In this document: positions 1 through 13,409 of the stretch, one piece after another
Layout of the letters: every line of letters starts with the position of its first letter
Numbering within the stretch: position 1 is the first letter of the stretch
DNA from: Anisakis pegreffii
Taxonomy: Eukaryota; Nematoda; Chromadorea; Rhabditida; Anisakidae
NCBI GenBank assembly: GCA_035041965.1
Contig: JAPYMA010002681.1
Span: 62,001 to 126,000, forward strand
Direction: 5' to 3'
DNA: 64,000 nt
Made by a program: the position numbers and the translations under genes
The notes under the pieces: generated by a model
Database searches by the model: none
Told to the model about the DNA's origin: nothing
What the model saw: only the letters and a program-made list of their open reading frames with translations

Positions 1-3000
1 CAATGTTCCGTCGTGCCTGTGCTTCGAAGCGTTCACGTAGTTCTTTGGTGGCAAATATATTCGGAATCTGCATAAACAGTTTCAGCACCTGAAATTGATA
101 TCATCCACATAAGAAGTTGATATTCTCAAGATAAGGATTAATTATATCCCTATAACAGATGTCGTGGCTTAGAGCAGATAAAGATATTGTATAGGAATTT
201 GATCTCAGGCAAGGACTTTGATCTCGGACATATCTATTGAACAGCTGTTATATTAAGGTGTTAAACATGGCTATAAAAAGTTTGTAACTACTCTATAAAA
301 TGAAATAAATGATGGACATTCAACAGAGCCATAATGATGGCTTCGTTGATGAGATAAATCAATCGATCACCTTAAGTCTCTGATCAGTGTAATCTTCATC
401 ACTCAAATGTGTGTACTCCTTGCGGATATTCTCAACGTGTGACTCATACTTCTGCGTATCACAGCCCAAGAATGCCATATCGAAATCCAACAAAAAATGC
501 AAATCCTCTTCACCGAATTGACCCTCAGTCATGTGTGCATCCGTACAGTTCTTGCCGCTTTCCACAATCAAATTCGCCACATAATTCTCCTGCAATCCAC
601 AAATTAAATTCAATTTTCTCGGATCAACATCAAATTTTCACGATTAATATAATGAGCGATTAAGTGACTATAATAGACTGTTTGAAGTTTCCAATGAAAA
701 AACAAAAAATTAACCGAATCAATCGTTGTTTCAGAGGAAAACTCGCGAAATAATCGTGCACTTCGTTCAGCATTATCTGTTAATTTCGTATCATTCACGG
801 CACTGAAATGTTGTCAACCTTTACGAATCAATCCTCATTTATGACACCAAAACGATCGATCACTTTCAAGGACGGATCTCTTAAGCCAATTTATTGAGTC
901 AGAGCAAATGATGATAAAATTGGACAAATGATGAAAAATAAAACAAAACAATGTGAATGGCTCAATGAAAATCATCTGACTGAATAAAGAAGATCGCGAA
1001 TGCAGTAGCGTAACGGTCACGAAGTTTATCCTTATACTCCTCGAACAAATTCAGCATCTCACATAAATGCTCCAAATTATGGAATGCACGACCCTCATAG
1101 CTCTGTTTCAGTCTCTTCCACCATTTGTCCTGTAACATTCAAGTGTTTCATCTCCAAATCTTCATCGAATCAAACCTGCTGCAGCAATCTGAATCAAACG
1201 CAAATTCTCAATGAATCAAACGCTTTCCATTTCATTTCTTTAACTTACTAATGAAACTCATTTTCATTTGCACTACACCTGTGCAAAATTTTTGGCTAAC
1301 CATTTCGCTAATTTACAAGAATTTCCTTCGGATAAACGAATTACCCTGAATCTCTATGAGTTATTGAATTACCCTGAATCTCTATAAGTTATTTACAATT
1401 AAACTCCCAAGATCAAATATCATACATTCAATCAGATTCATCTCATGATCAGCTGATCTAAAAAATGATCAAATATCTTCTCGATAAAATCGCAATGAAT
1501 TTGCTCAAAACCGATGAAGAATAATCGTTTGTTTTTCTTTAATATCCTCTCATTTCAAACTAAAACTTTCATTGAATTCATGGAACTAGAAGGGCGATAA
1601 TATCGCTCGCTTTTAGCGATATATTCAGATGAATTCACCAAATTTTCCGAAATATAAGAGAATTTCTTTTTTTCGCCATTAGTGTCGTGTGCACGCATGA
1701 ATAAATAATGACGTGAACGAACGAACTCAAAGTATTGATCTTTTTTTTGGTTTTGGATTTTATAAATGAAAGATTCATTCGTCATTTGTGGATTGCGCCG
1801 AGCTCTTGAAAATTTGATTTTCGTTTACTGAACAAACATCTATGCGCTCATATGAAAACACATTCTCGCTTGCGCTCATTACTCATCGGAATAATTTGTA
1901 AGTTGGAAAAATTCATCTGACAATTCGGTGGTTTTTCCGATGGAGTCGAGAGAAATGTGAGAGAAAAAGTCGAAAATTCCGCCGCTTAGAAAAACAAATT
2001 GGAATTCGAAAAGTCAATTTGGAGAGTTCGATCACCACCCACTGCATCACTGCAATGAGACTGACGGCTGTTAGATAAATGAGACTGGATTGCAACGACG
2101 GCGACGATGGAATCGTGACGAAAATTGTTCACTTCTAAGCATGACAACAAAAAATGATTGATTTTCCACAATTTTTTTACGAAAGCAGTGAAAATTCCAA
2201 TGAGAACAATTGAAAGATTGCTTTTTGCTTGTGAAAACAAAACAAAACCAATGCATCAGTGAAATCTTATAAGAACGAAATAAAAAATATGCTTTCGTGT
2301 GTGCTTGCTTTCGTTCCTTGATAATTGCATTACTATTACGATAATCCAGGATATAAAGGGATAAAACGGGAATATGTGTTTAAAACAAATAATAATTGTA
2401 ATAAATAAATTTTCTTGAGCCATGCGTTTAGCTTATTCTCTAAAATGATGTCAATTCGCATGCTTCAGATATCACTGAAAATATCACTGTTGTGCATGTG
2501 CTTAGGAGCTCGCTTTAAAATCGTCTCGTCTCGTAAAAATGTGTGTGTTGTGTGCATGATAATGTGTGAAAGCCACAAAAAACGCTAACAATAAGCAACC
2601 TAAAAAGCACACCACCACGGATTGATCATCACATGCATGCATGCATCATACTAAGAAATGCCGCACAATCAATATAATCACACAACGCATTAATTCAATA
2701 TTTCCAAAGCTTCTCATCTAATGTTACTCGCTAATGTGTGTCAGAAAATTTGATATGCGAATATTGAATTTAGGTGCAAGTGCAAATGCAAATGCAAATG
2801 CAAATTTACTTCGCCAGCAGTGTTGGTTTACTTGAGATTTTATTAATCTCTCAATGAAATCGTCATTTTTCTGCGATAACACAAAGATATCATTAGCAGA
2901 ATCATCAGAATCGAGTGTCAACCTTTTAGAGAAGAATTTATCAATCATAGAATCTTACTTCATGAAAACAACTGAATTAGTGTCAGAATTTCAGAAATCT

Positions 3001-4615
3001 CGCAGTGTTCTTCCACGATTACTTTTTATTCAGCAGAAATTCACCAAAAGCTTTCTCGTGATCAATTTCACGTATTAAATCATCGTATATTGCAAGAAAT
3101 GATAGCAAGCATTAGAGCGGAGAAGAGATCTGCACCAGTCAATTGCTTTTTTATATGTCAATGCATTTCATCTCGTCAGAGATATATCGAATCCATATGT
3201 AAACAACCGAATTAATGAATGCATCGATCGATTGATTAGTCATAAGAGCATCACAAGATCAGACTGATCCAGATCGATCAATATCATTGATTGCGAGACT
3301 ATTCACCTAATAAGATCAAACGGGAAGTTTCAAAATAATTAAGATTAATGAGGATATAAGATAGCTGAACTTATCCATATGACTTTCGCAGTCGTGTTAT
3401 TATTATTATTAATATTTTTCTCATTATAATTATCCTCACTGCTCTACTCGTTTCGTATAACTCCCCAAAACTCCGACGAGACGAAGTAAATTTGGAAAAA
3501 AACTGAGCAAACCACTCTCAGACTTAGACAATTCTAGTTTTTTATACAGTGTAAACGTATGAGTCTTGTTCCGTTTAACATTTTTATTTACAATTACGAA
3601 AATATTTTTAATATTTGTAACAATAACGCTGACAATGACAATCATACGTATTTATTTTCGTTGTCATGCTCTCCATGGTTTGCGATCAATATGTACTATA
3701 TCAACATAACTAGATAGCATTTGCTTGATGTGCTACGGCGATAAATGGTCACAAATGAAACTGTAATACAGTGTAATTGATTGATGAAACGTTTGTAGAA
3801 TATCGACGGTTACTGTGATGTTGAATAATATTTATGAAATGAAGTGAACGAAACAAAAGACGTGAAACTTCCTGACTGATACGAAAAGCTTATAATTAGC
3901 TGGATGCAATGAAAATGTAATTATACGGTCAAGTTGTTTCATTTGAGAAACATTTCATCAAGTTAGATGAAAGTTTCTAACGGTATATTTCATAGAATTA
4001 GATATGCGCTCAGATTGACAATAACTGATTGATTTATCGCTGAGTATTATCAAATTCGTAGCTTCTTTTAGAGTTGAAAGATATGGATTGGATTTGCATC
4101 CATATATACTTAGGAAATGATTGATTTGGACGATCAACGGAAATGTGAGCGTTAAGCGTGCAATTGCTGTGCGATTTTGCATTAATGCTATAATGATCAA
4201 CAATACGATCGAATAGTGAGCGAATGAAGAATGTGAATGCATTTTGGGAGAAGGAAATAAATTTGCTTTTTATAATCCGTTACTAATCGGAAATTATTTA
4301 TGGTCTGTGAATCCATTTATGCTTCCAAACACACACACATATATGTCTCAATCAATGTTGAGCGGTGATCAGTTAATCGTACTAAATCTGAATGAGAATC
4401 TGAGATTTTGTGGAGGGTTTCTGGAAAAAAACTGGTAAACGTTGAAAAAATCAGGCAATTCATTGAAAAATTGCGCATACCTTTAAGTTGGACGGCATAT
4501 AAGTGGTGAGATCGTTCCATTTTCGTTGTAAATCATTGTGATCAGCAACTGTTAGCGTGCTCCCAGCTGACGCAGCAGTTTCCGGGTTTGATGAGGTGGT
4601 GCCTTCGTCGCACAT
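1..4615 (-). CDS. HD-superfamily phosphohydrolase-like protein (COG4339 type), 3' end beyond window
   Basis: Five exons read in one frame on the minus strand: 4615-4481, 1129-981, 802-715, 589-371 and 88-1, with matching phases and 226 codons inside the window. The order of motifs fits the predicted metal-dependent HD phosphohydrolases of COG4339: WWKRLKQSYEGRAFHNLEH in exon 2, then DNAERSARLF, then FGEEDLHFLLDFDMAFLG in exon 4, and IFATKELRERFEAQARRNI in the last exon. The substrate of this family is not known to me. The start is the ATG at 4615, 45 codons before a GTATGC donor. The expected HD dyad after the first helix block reads I-H after splicing, so the classical metal-binding pair may be lost. 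The gene runs past position 1, so its stop codon is not seen. Confidence 0.85.
1130..4480 (-). other. Long first intron of the HD gene
   Basis: This 3.35 kb intron runs from a GTATGC donor at 4480 to a TTACAG acceptor at 1130. It is far longer than other introns of the gene and holds no convincing coding exon on either strand. A short TGCAAA repeat lies at 2781-2805, and an alternating ATGC stretch lies near 2633-2646. An intron of this size behind a short first coding exon is a likely place for transcriptional control elements, which is inference. Confidence 0.7.
2781..2805. repeat. TGCAAA hexamer repeat with overlapping octamer motifs
   Basis: Four TGCAAA units follow each other and create three overlapping ATGCAAAT octamers, the classical POU-domain binding motif. 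It lies in the first intron of the HD gene. Binding is not shown by sequence alone; a neutral microsatellite is equally possible. Confidence 0.7.
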
Positions 4616-6775
4616 CTTATTCAACACTGGATTTAGGAAATTCAGGAATCAAGACGATAAGATAATCGATCGGTAGTATCGAGATTTGGTCGAAAGTCGA
4701 GTTGTTGTGAAGCGCTGACTGACTGATTTTGATGATTACGATGCGAGACTGTGACGATGGACGGATGGATGCACGGATGCACGATGGATTGATGTCTCTT
4801 TCAACGACGACGATAACTTCTATCTGCTGCTGATGATGTCCTTTCTTCCTTCCTGTCTGATGATAGCTACTGCTGGCTGCGTCGTCCTCAGCAGTCCTCG
4901 AATAATCTCAAAAACTCGCTCGATTCAATCGTAATAGCGATGTGATGTGATGATGACGATGATATCTTTCGTTGGTCTTTTTTGTGTCGTTCTTCAATAA
5001 AGACGTTGCTCGCTCGTGTCGTCGTCGTGTTTCACTGAAGTAGTTCTCCTAGTGGTTTCCAGTTCCTTTTTATCTATCCATCTATCTATACGTATGCTTC
5101 ATCGTTCATTCACGATCGTGGATCACATTCATTGTTGACTGTTCTCTTGCTCATATTTCTTTAATCCAACGTTATCTTATCGCAATGCCTCCCTCGTATC
5201 TTTAATCCCATATGTCTCATTATATTTCTCTACAGTTAGTCTTTTCTCGACGGAGGATATGTGAGGGCTTTTGCTCCGTCAATTTTGCCCTGCGTCCATA
5301 TTGTCGAAGCTTATTGCGTTCTGTTTGGCTATCTTAATCTCTGATTAATTTGATCACTGTCAATCGTGCTAGCAGTCGATCACCCTCTGCAATTTCTACC
5401 ATCTATAATGAATTCCATGAGAGCAGTGCAATAGCAATGCATGAATGATCACTTGGTTTGCTTAAAATCGAATCATGAAAGCATAAGCACGACAGAGCGA
5501 ACAGTGGGTGATGTTAGCATATGTCTGCTTTGACTTTTTAGTAAGCTTTATTCAATAAATACAGTTACATCGATCGATATCTGTACGACGACAGTATTCG
5601 AAGCGATTTATGAAGTATGATAGATCTCTGGTTGTGATTTGTAAACTAATTGTTTCATATATTGAACAGATATGAGGAATCAACTCAACGAGTTTATAAA
5701 TTGGTATATATTAAAGTATCGGGCGCTTTCCGCCCGGGAACTTTTGTGCCATACCTAATGTTTCATCATAGAAAGGTACCGAGTTGTTCGGTGTAGTATC
5801 GTATTGGGAGATTCCACTTTATTGCCATTGTCGTGTTGCAGGTTCGGTACCGATAGGCTTAGCTCGAAGATTTGGATCATGAAAAATACAAAATCGTCCA
5901 ATTTCAAAAGGTCTGCACTGAAGAAATGACCTCTAGAGATCAAAATTCAAACATTTGAGTGCGATTGATGCAATGATGGTCACAGAGTCAGTGGGATTAC
6001 TGTAAATTAGCTAATATTGGATTATAAATAGCAGAAACTTCAAGCAAAACATCGCCTCAGGTTTATTCATCAGGAGCAAAATGACTTCTATAAATCAAAC
6101 GAGTGACCAGATTCTCATATCCAGAAAAGTATGCATTTATCAAGGGATTTTGCTTAGTTTCAGAGATAAAGCTAGACTTTCTGATGAAGCTAAATAATAA
6201 CGATGAAAGAACCATGAATTCTTCAAAGTATGTCATATATCTATCTCATTGCTGAGCGATCACATTCTATTGTGCCAAATCCACATATCAATGCTGACGC
6301 ATCTTCCTGACGATTCTCTGAACAGTAATAATTCGTCGGTGTATTGAATGCGGAACATCGATAAACATCGAAAGAAGAGATCTTTATCAGAATTTGAAAT
6401 CAGAATACAACTGGTAAAGGACACGAATAGTAATACGAGAAATGAGAGGGTACAGCTCACAGATGATACTCGTAAGAAATGATGAAAGTAAGAATAATAA
6501 TTTAAAACATGTTTTGATAGATATGGATGAAATTCAAAGATACAGTCACAATATTATAGCATTTATAGGAAATTACATTAGGGAATTCATAGTCATTCCC
6601 AAAGGAATCATGATACCATTCAGAAGGATCTTTATTATATAGTAGGATCACAAGCACAACACGAAGTTTTAGATTAATTATTTTGTGTTCATTCCGATGG
6701 ACAAACGATAAAAATGTTTCTGAGATGTGCTTTCATCCATCTTGCCGATATCATTCAGCCTGTCCTTCCTTCCTC
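4616..6775. other. Intergenic region between the HD gene and the SLC7 gene
   Basis: About 2.2 kb with no supported gene. It holds the 5' flank of the HD gene (minus-strand start at 4615) and the 3' flank of the transporter gene (stop at 6776). The part next to the HD start (about 4730-5060) is rich in GATG/GACG and GTC triplets plus a short TATC repeat near 5071-5090. No TATA box or operator can be named with confidence. Confidence 0.6.
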
Positions 6776-9700
6776 CTATTGGGTACTGTCACTGATCACG
6801 CTTTCGTAAGTGCGACTTTTCGGTAAATCCTCGGAAGTCATCGATAGTTCTTCACGGCTGTGCTTGATTCCATATGTTCCATAGATGGCAAATCCTGAAA
6901 AGTTTTAACGAATTTGAGCAAATTACATAATTTTTTGAGTGCGTGCGATCTTTTGAGAACAATTAAATAATACAGACAAAATAAACTTTGGTTTATGACG
7001 GATTAAAGAGACAATCGGCTATATGGAAGATCAGAATCTGATCATAATCATAATCGAAACGACGAGTTTTATGAACGAACGAAACATTCTCCATACCAAT
7101 AAGAAGCCATATGATGAGACGTAGCCATGTAACTGGAGCCAGATGCATCATCAATAGCACATTCACGAGAATGCTCACTGAAGGAACCAATGGCACCAAC
7201 GGTACCTATAATCATTTCCACATACTGCTATCAGTAACAATAATAATTCTAATCATAATAACACCATAGTCGAATTCTCAAATTCCGTATTGAACATACA
7301 ATAAGTTAAACGGTTCGGTATTTGCATTTTAAAATGGTTTATTCGTGGAAAGCTTAAAATTATGAAGGAATCTTAAGGAAATCTGACTAGAAGCTGCGAA
7401 AAGATCACAGACATCGGGAAGTTTCACAATAGTTTTTCGTGAAAACTACTGCAAGTCAGATTGATAACAACAAAAATGAAAGTAATAATGACAATAACAA
7501 GAACAACGATAAAAGCATTAAGAACAACAGTCATAATAATAATAATATCATCATTATTATGATAACCATTGGCCTGCTCGCCTAGCCAGCGGGGTGGCGT
7601 AAATTGAGGCTAAAACAATGCGCACGGAAACATTGCGAGCATTGTGGCCAGCAACGTTATAAACGTTTGATAGCCTGCATGCCAATCCAGGTAATCATCA
7701 TTATTACGATAACAATACTAGCAGGAGTGATCAAGTGATATGATAGTGACAAAACAAACCTTGAAATCGATCTGTGCGTTATTCTGATGATGAAGACAGA
7801 TCAAGATGAACGCTAGTCCAGCGATCAACCCGAACAGCACCGCACAAACGATGCCATACGAATATCTCAACGAGCCACTCGCGAAGATGATACTCATCCC
7901 AACATCGCCGATTATCATCATGAAAACACTCCATGTTACCAGAATTCCTGGTTGTGGTATAGTCAACCAGCTTTGAAATGGTACCCACTTTCTGATACGA
8001 CCACCTGAAATTAATTATAGGCCATAATTATTATCAATAAACCTAACTTCAGTTAATTGCTACACATATTACAGTGGTTCTCACGTTCGGGTGCTCAATT
8101 CATGACACAGATCGTAACATAACAACTGCACGAAATACTACTTTCCCGACCCTCTCCATATCCCTTCACACCTCCAAATTACCCAAAATGGGTAATTTTA
8201 CTCCCTATGAAAACCACTGACATATCATAATCGGTATCAATGCGGCTATGAGTATTACCATTTCCCTCACTGATGCCTCCCTCTTCGGACGGTTCGTATC
8301 GGTATCTGAGGACAATGACACACGCAGACACAATCGTATACGCCAATAGGGTGCCGATCGAGAGGAATTCCACTAGAGTTTCAATATCGAATAGTAATGC
8401 TATTATTGAAGTGGCTGCTCCGAACACTACCACTGCGTTGATGGGAACCTGAAGTTTCGGTAATATGATTATGATTAGTATCAAAATTGTCGCAACGAAT
8501 CAAAAACAATACGATTCATCAGGGGTAAAATGATCTCTGAACAAAAGTGCTCTAGGAATTAACCTTTTGCTTTGTACATTAGCTGTTACGTTAAGATATG
8601 ATAGATGCGATGCATAAGGATATAGAAGGATATAAGATACACATGATGAAATGCAACACTGGTATGTACTATTGGATCATCATCTTATCCATCTTATCCC
8701 TTTGAGCTCGTATGATCATCCTATACTGCCCTACTGATTCGTATGATGAAATATTAGAACTTTTGTAGTACTGCTTACATGAATCACCCTATCCGTTATC
8801 CCTTTTTGCTTGTATACTATTAATCCTTTGTTTCGATAATGTTATCCAATGTTATTGCAAACAAACGCCCAAAACACTGATGATGGTTGTTCATTAGCAA
8901 ATCCACAGTATTACTCTCCTGTGGCCATTTCGTTTTTCAGTTGATATTCAAAAATTTTTACTATATGAATAAAGAAAACAAAATGGCGTTATCTGGTTCC
9001 TCTCAATTCAGATAAGATCTGGGCAATGATCAATAGTTTCAGTATTCAAACAATCTCGCCTCCCTTTCCCCACCCGGTCAGTACCTACCTGCGTCTTATC
9101 GCTAATCTGTGAAAATGTCGAATACAGAAGACCATCTTCGGCCATCGCATAAACACAACGTGGTAGAGCGAACATCGAGCCAACCTGAAATCAATTTTTT
9201 TCAAAAATTTGAACTATTTTTTCCAGCCAAAGTCGTAAAATTTTCGAACTTTCAAAACTTTCAATGGAAATTCACACAGTTTTCCCGTTGAGCTTTCACA
9301 ACTTTATGGTTATACGTACCATTTTTCAATATGCCTTATAATATCTAACACAGCACATTGAACAAAAGGCAATAAGAGAACTGAGTTTTCAAAAATTCTG
9401 CAGATTAAAATTATTGACGAAATCAATAGAGAATCACACACAGACCAAACTTGTCGTCATTCCTGACATCGCACCAATCGAAACAATATATTTGGCCCAT
9501 TCGGCCCCACGACTGGCGAACGCATCCGAAAACGCAGCGGTTGGATTAACCTGAAGCCAAACAACTCAAACATTTCCGAAGGGATCATTAAAATAAACAT
9601 CGAATTCGGTATCAGCTCAATTCATTATCAGCTGATAAAACGCGATAACAATTGATGAAAATATTGGCAATTAATAGGCTTAATCAATGATCCCAAATGA

Positions 9701-12700
9701 ATGATGATCACCACCTACCTGTCTGAATGGAACCATCAGTGTGAGCGCTGCGGACATCAGAATGTAGGCGGCTGTCACGATCGACATCGATATGAACGTT
9801 GCGACCGGTATAGCGCGAGATGGATCTGAGATGGATCAACTTCATAAGGATATCTCATCTGAACAGGGGGATATCCGAAGATATCCGCACTCAAAAACCC
9901 ATATTCCCCTGTGCGGGTGAGTCGGACTATTCGCTTTCAATACCCGATGTGTCAACTTCGTACAAATTCATCCACACACTTTCATTTCGGCTGCTAAAAC
10001 TCTCCCGTTTACTCTCAAAATTTTCCACCTTATCGCCTGTGCATTTCCGAGACTCGTCAAATCTGTTACGATAGAATTTCAGTTTCTGCAAAAGCTTCAA
10101 TTGAACACTCAAACAATTTGTTATATGAGGAGGTGCCGTACCGGAGGCTTCTTCTCCAGCTGTCGCAAGTCCATCGAAACCGATATAGGCGAAGAAACAG
10201 CTGGCCGCACCAGCCAACAGACCGTTCAGACCGTACGGCATAAATCTGGGTTGATGCGTCTCTTCGTCATATCCACTCCACAGCGAAAAATCCGCAAACG
10301 TGAAACCATAGCCAACAACGAATGCAATCACCTAAACTCTACACACTCTTTATTTACGTCTTCAAATGGGACGAGTGGTGGGTGGCTAGATTAGGCAAAC
10401 TCTTCAGTGGATTATGAAATCGTTTCAGAATCATTTAGATTCTGAGATATGCTGTTTGATAATATAGCTTATCTGAGTGGTGGTTCAGGACCTGAGCTGA
10501 TTAGACTTCAACTTGTCACCGTGTGAAGTTCCACTTGAAAAAGTTATACTTCTCTGAGAAGTTTTACAAATTCCTTGAATTTCTGATTAGGCCAGAAACC
10601 ACCTCAGAATGCAGTGAATTACGAGCGATTCTGAGCAGTGATTCAACTAAAATGTTCCAAACGATAACGTACAAGCATGTTGATCATTGTAAAAATGGAA
10701 TTGAAGTTGGTGGATGTCTTAGAGCCAAGTGCTACGAATAACGCTACTGCTATGACAACGCTAAACGCGATCAAGTCCGGATAGTCGGCAAAAAATGAAG
10801 CCTGAAATTAGATCCGTTGCAGATTTATTTATGATCATCCTTCTGAGTTGAGTTTATATCCTGAATTGATGGATAGTGGATATCCCATAATCGGTTCTGT
10901 AACCGTTTAACCATGATATATTCATCTCATATTGTTTTGGTTTGTCTCTTCATGCAAATTCAATGTCTTTGGAAGATCGACACCGTGTAGATCATCGCGG
11001 GCAATCAGTAGATCAAAAATTGATGGATGACATAAAAACGTGAAATTGTGAGAGATCGGATTGATCAGATCGATCAGAATTTTGATGGTAATTTTCATCT
11101 GCTGTGAAAATTTTAAAAAATAATGGTTCTTGCATCAAAATGTGCCATATTGATGAAGGTTGAATTTCTCATCGCATTGCCCAACAACGAATCCAAATAG
11201 CCAGACCACGATCGTGCCACAGCTGCAATTTCATTCGTCGATCTCTTGAGAAATAATAGTATTTCAGTTTCACATAATTACTCTATGCAAAATGGAAAGA
11301 ACCGAAGGGAATTCGATCAATTTCTTTGGTTATCTGCTCAATTTCTATTGTAAAGCTATGAAATTCTCAACAAACTAATAATATTCGATCCAATTCAAAA
11401 AGTAAAATAACGATTTAGAAACCAGCCGCTCCCAGCATATGCTCCAAAATGATATTCCATCCGATTGTGAAGGCCCATAGCTCTCCCACTCCAATATACG
11501 CATACGTGTAAGCACTTCCAGCTTTCGGGAATCTAAATTCCACTTAATAATTGTTGTCCGAAGTTTCACCTCTCATTTCAACGATACCATCTTGATTTCG
11601 TATCTATCCATCTAATATCATTTAACTTATTTGATCAAAACTTCTTCACATCTTAACTAACTGACCTCGCTCCAAACTCCGCATAGCAAAGTGCTGATAG
11701 CAACGAAGCGATTCCAGCTAGTGCGAACGAAACCACAATCGACGGTCCAGTACTGTTACGCACCACGGATCCTGCAAATTATATCCACTCAAAATATGCC
11801 TTTCTCAACAATTTACTACTCCAAAAAAACACGAAAACCACTGGAGGTCCATTTTCCAAATGAGAATATGCCGTGTTGGATGACGAGAATCACTGATGTA
11901 ACTCATTTGACTGTTTCACGGTGAGTCTGTCTCATCGTAAAAACTCGATCAAGAAAATATAAACCGCAAATTACACTTTTTTTGGAAAATTCGAAATGTT
12001 AAATTGTTCTCTTCATCTGTTTAACTTATCTGCCAAATTTCGTACTCACGTAGTCATTAATTCTGATAAAATTAGCCGCCGTCATGCAATGAAACAAACA
12101 ATTCCCAATGAGACATTATCGCTTGCAAACTAAAGAGTATAACTAGTCAATTGTGAATGCGATTGCAATTCCCATCAGATGACTACTCATCATCACTCAG
12201 CCTAAACTTCATTATCCGTTCCTATTCACGCACTCATAGCAATAAACTCTCATTATGAAAAAAGATATTAATCAAGCAATAAAACTGTTGTTGTTTATAA
12301 TGCGAATGTCATGAAAGTGTACGCATGAATATCTCATCCATTTGACATCTATTAATGAATACGCGAATTTGTGATGATAATGAGGGACTTTTTATGAACT
12401 TGGAAGGAGATTGACTTTTTTGCGCAGATGCACCAGAAAGATCACTGAATGTTGTGTACAGATCATAAGGAGAAAATTGTTCAGAGCGTGACTGAGCTTA
12501 TCATTGCATAAGCGAAAAAATGGTTTCGGGAAAAAGGCTTGGAAGCTGTCGTTGATTCAGTTATTCATATCTTCTTCACTAGTTATTCATATGTTCACTA
12601 GTCATATCCTCACTTGTCATAGTGATTGTGATTATTCAAACATCTTAGAGATATCAGCGAAAATGAGCGAAATGTGACGGATTTAGACAGATAAATAAAT

Positions 12701-13409
12701 AAATAACGATTCGATGGATGGTGTGAGAATTCGATGTTGACACTAGTGCTAATTTGACAGTATTTGTATGATCGAATGAGAGTTTTGGGATTCATTAATT
12801 ATTGCATATGGCACACTGCTCATGCCAATTCATTAATTCATTTCATGCGATGGAATGCAATTAATTGACAAATGCGCGTTTTGTCTTATCGAAAGAATTG
12901 TAACATCCACAAAATTGCATCATTTCACGCAATGAAGCGAGTCTAATTCTTTCTTTGCATTTGACGGTTCATTAAATTTTTCTGACTGAGCAAAAAAATT
13001 GAATCAGTCAACTGGAAAAGTGCGTTTTTTCTTTCGAAAACTGCCTCCTTCAATGCTAAATTTCAAAATCTTATATTCCCAACAGACCTGATATTGCCTC
13101 GAATCAACTGACATGCAGAATTTCTCCCGAATTTGTTCACTAATGACAATGCTGTGTACTTATGACATATAAGGATTTTTAAAATATAGCAGGATTTTAG
13201 GACATATAACAAGCAGAATATTTATGACATATAAGCGGAACGATAGAAGGATTGTATTCACCTGTGAGGACATAAATGCCTGCGCCAATCATATGACCCA
13301 CTCCAAGCAGAGTGATATCGGTCGTGGTCAGGCATCGTCGAAGTCGAGTCTCCAGCGGATCAGTTGACGCACTTTTCAGACGAAACAGCCGCTCTCTAAG
13401 CAATGGCAT
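6776..13409 (-). CDS. SLC7-family cationic amino acid transporter (CAT type)
   Basis: Thirteen exons on the minus strand: 13409-13262, 11771-11666, 11532-11423, 11222-11134, 10801-10673, 10331-10142, 9825-9719, 9550-9446, 9184-9089, 8448-8259 (or 8271), 8004-7760, 7205-7097 and 6894-6776. Phases match throughout and give 576-580 residues, the usual CAT size. Family marks include [19 protein letters not shown] with GAGIYVLTG near the N-terminus, [69 protein letters not shown], and the C-terminal block [19 protein letters not shown]. These proteins carry arginine, lysine and ornithine across the plasma membrane with about 14 membrane segments. ATG 13409 was chosen because upstream in-frame codons lack ATG. 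Exon 4 ends at an apparent GC donor (GAT|GCAAGA). The long C-terminal helix ends in a hydrophilic tail. Which cationic amino acid is preferred cannot be told. Confidence 0.93.
7571..7649. other. GC-rich stem-loop inside a transporter intron
   Basis: In intron 11 of the SLC7 gene a GC-rich island breaks the AT-rich background. GGCCTGCTCGC at 7571-7581 can pair with GCGAGCA (7635-7641) and GGCC (7646-7649), with a 4-base bulge. An inner CAATG (7616-7620) pairs with CATTG (7631-7635). A structured intronic RNA such as a snoRNA is possible, but I see no clear H/ACA or C/D boxes, and it may be a repeat remnant. Confidence 0.35.
8071..8219. mobile_element. hAT-type MITE in SLC7 intron 10
   Basis: A 149-bp element with terminal inverted repeats CAGTGGTTCTCA / rc CAGTGGTTTTCA. 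This end sequence is the one typical of hAT (Charlie-like) non-autonomous elements. It is flanked by ACATATTA (8063-8070) and ACATATCA (8220-8227), an 8-bp target duplication with one mismatch, as expected for hAT. It has no coding capacity. It fills most of the 254-bp intron between exons 10 and 11. A second copy is at about 28315-28430 in inverted orientation. Confidence 0.85.
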
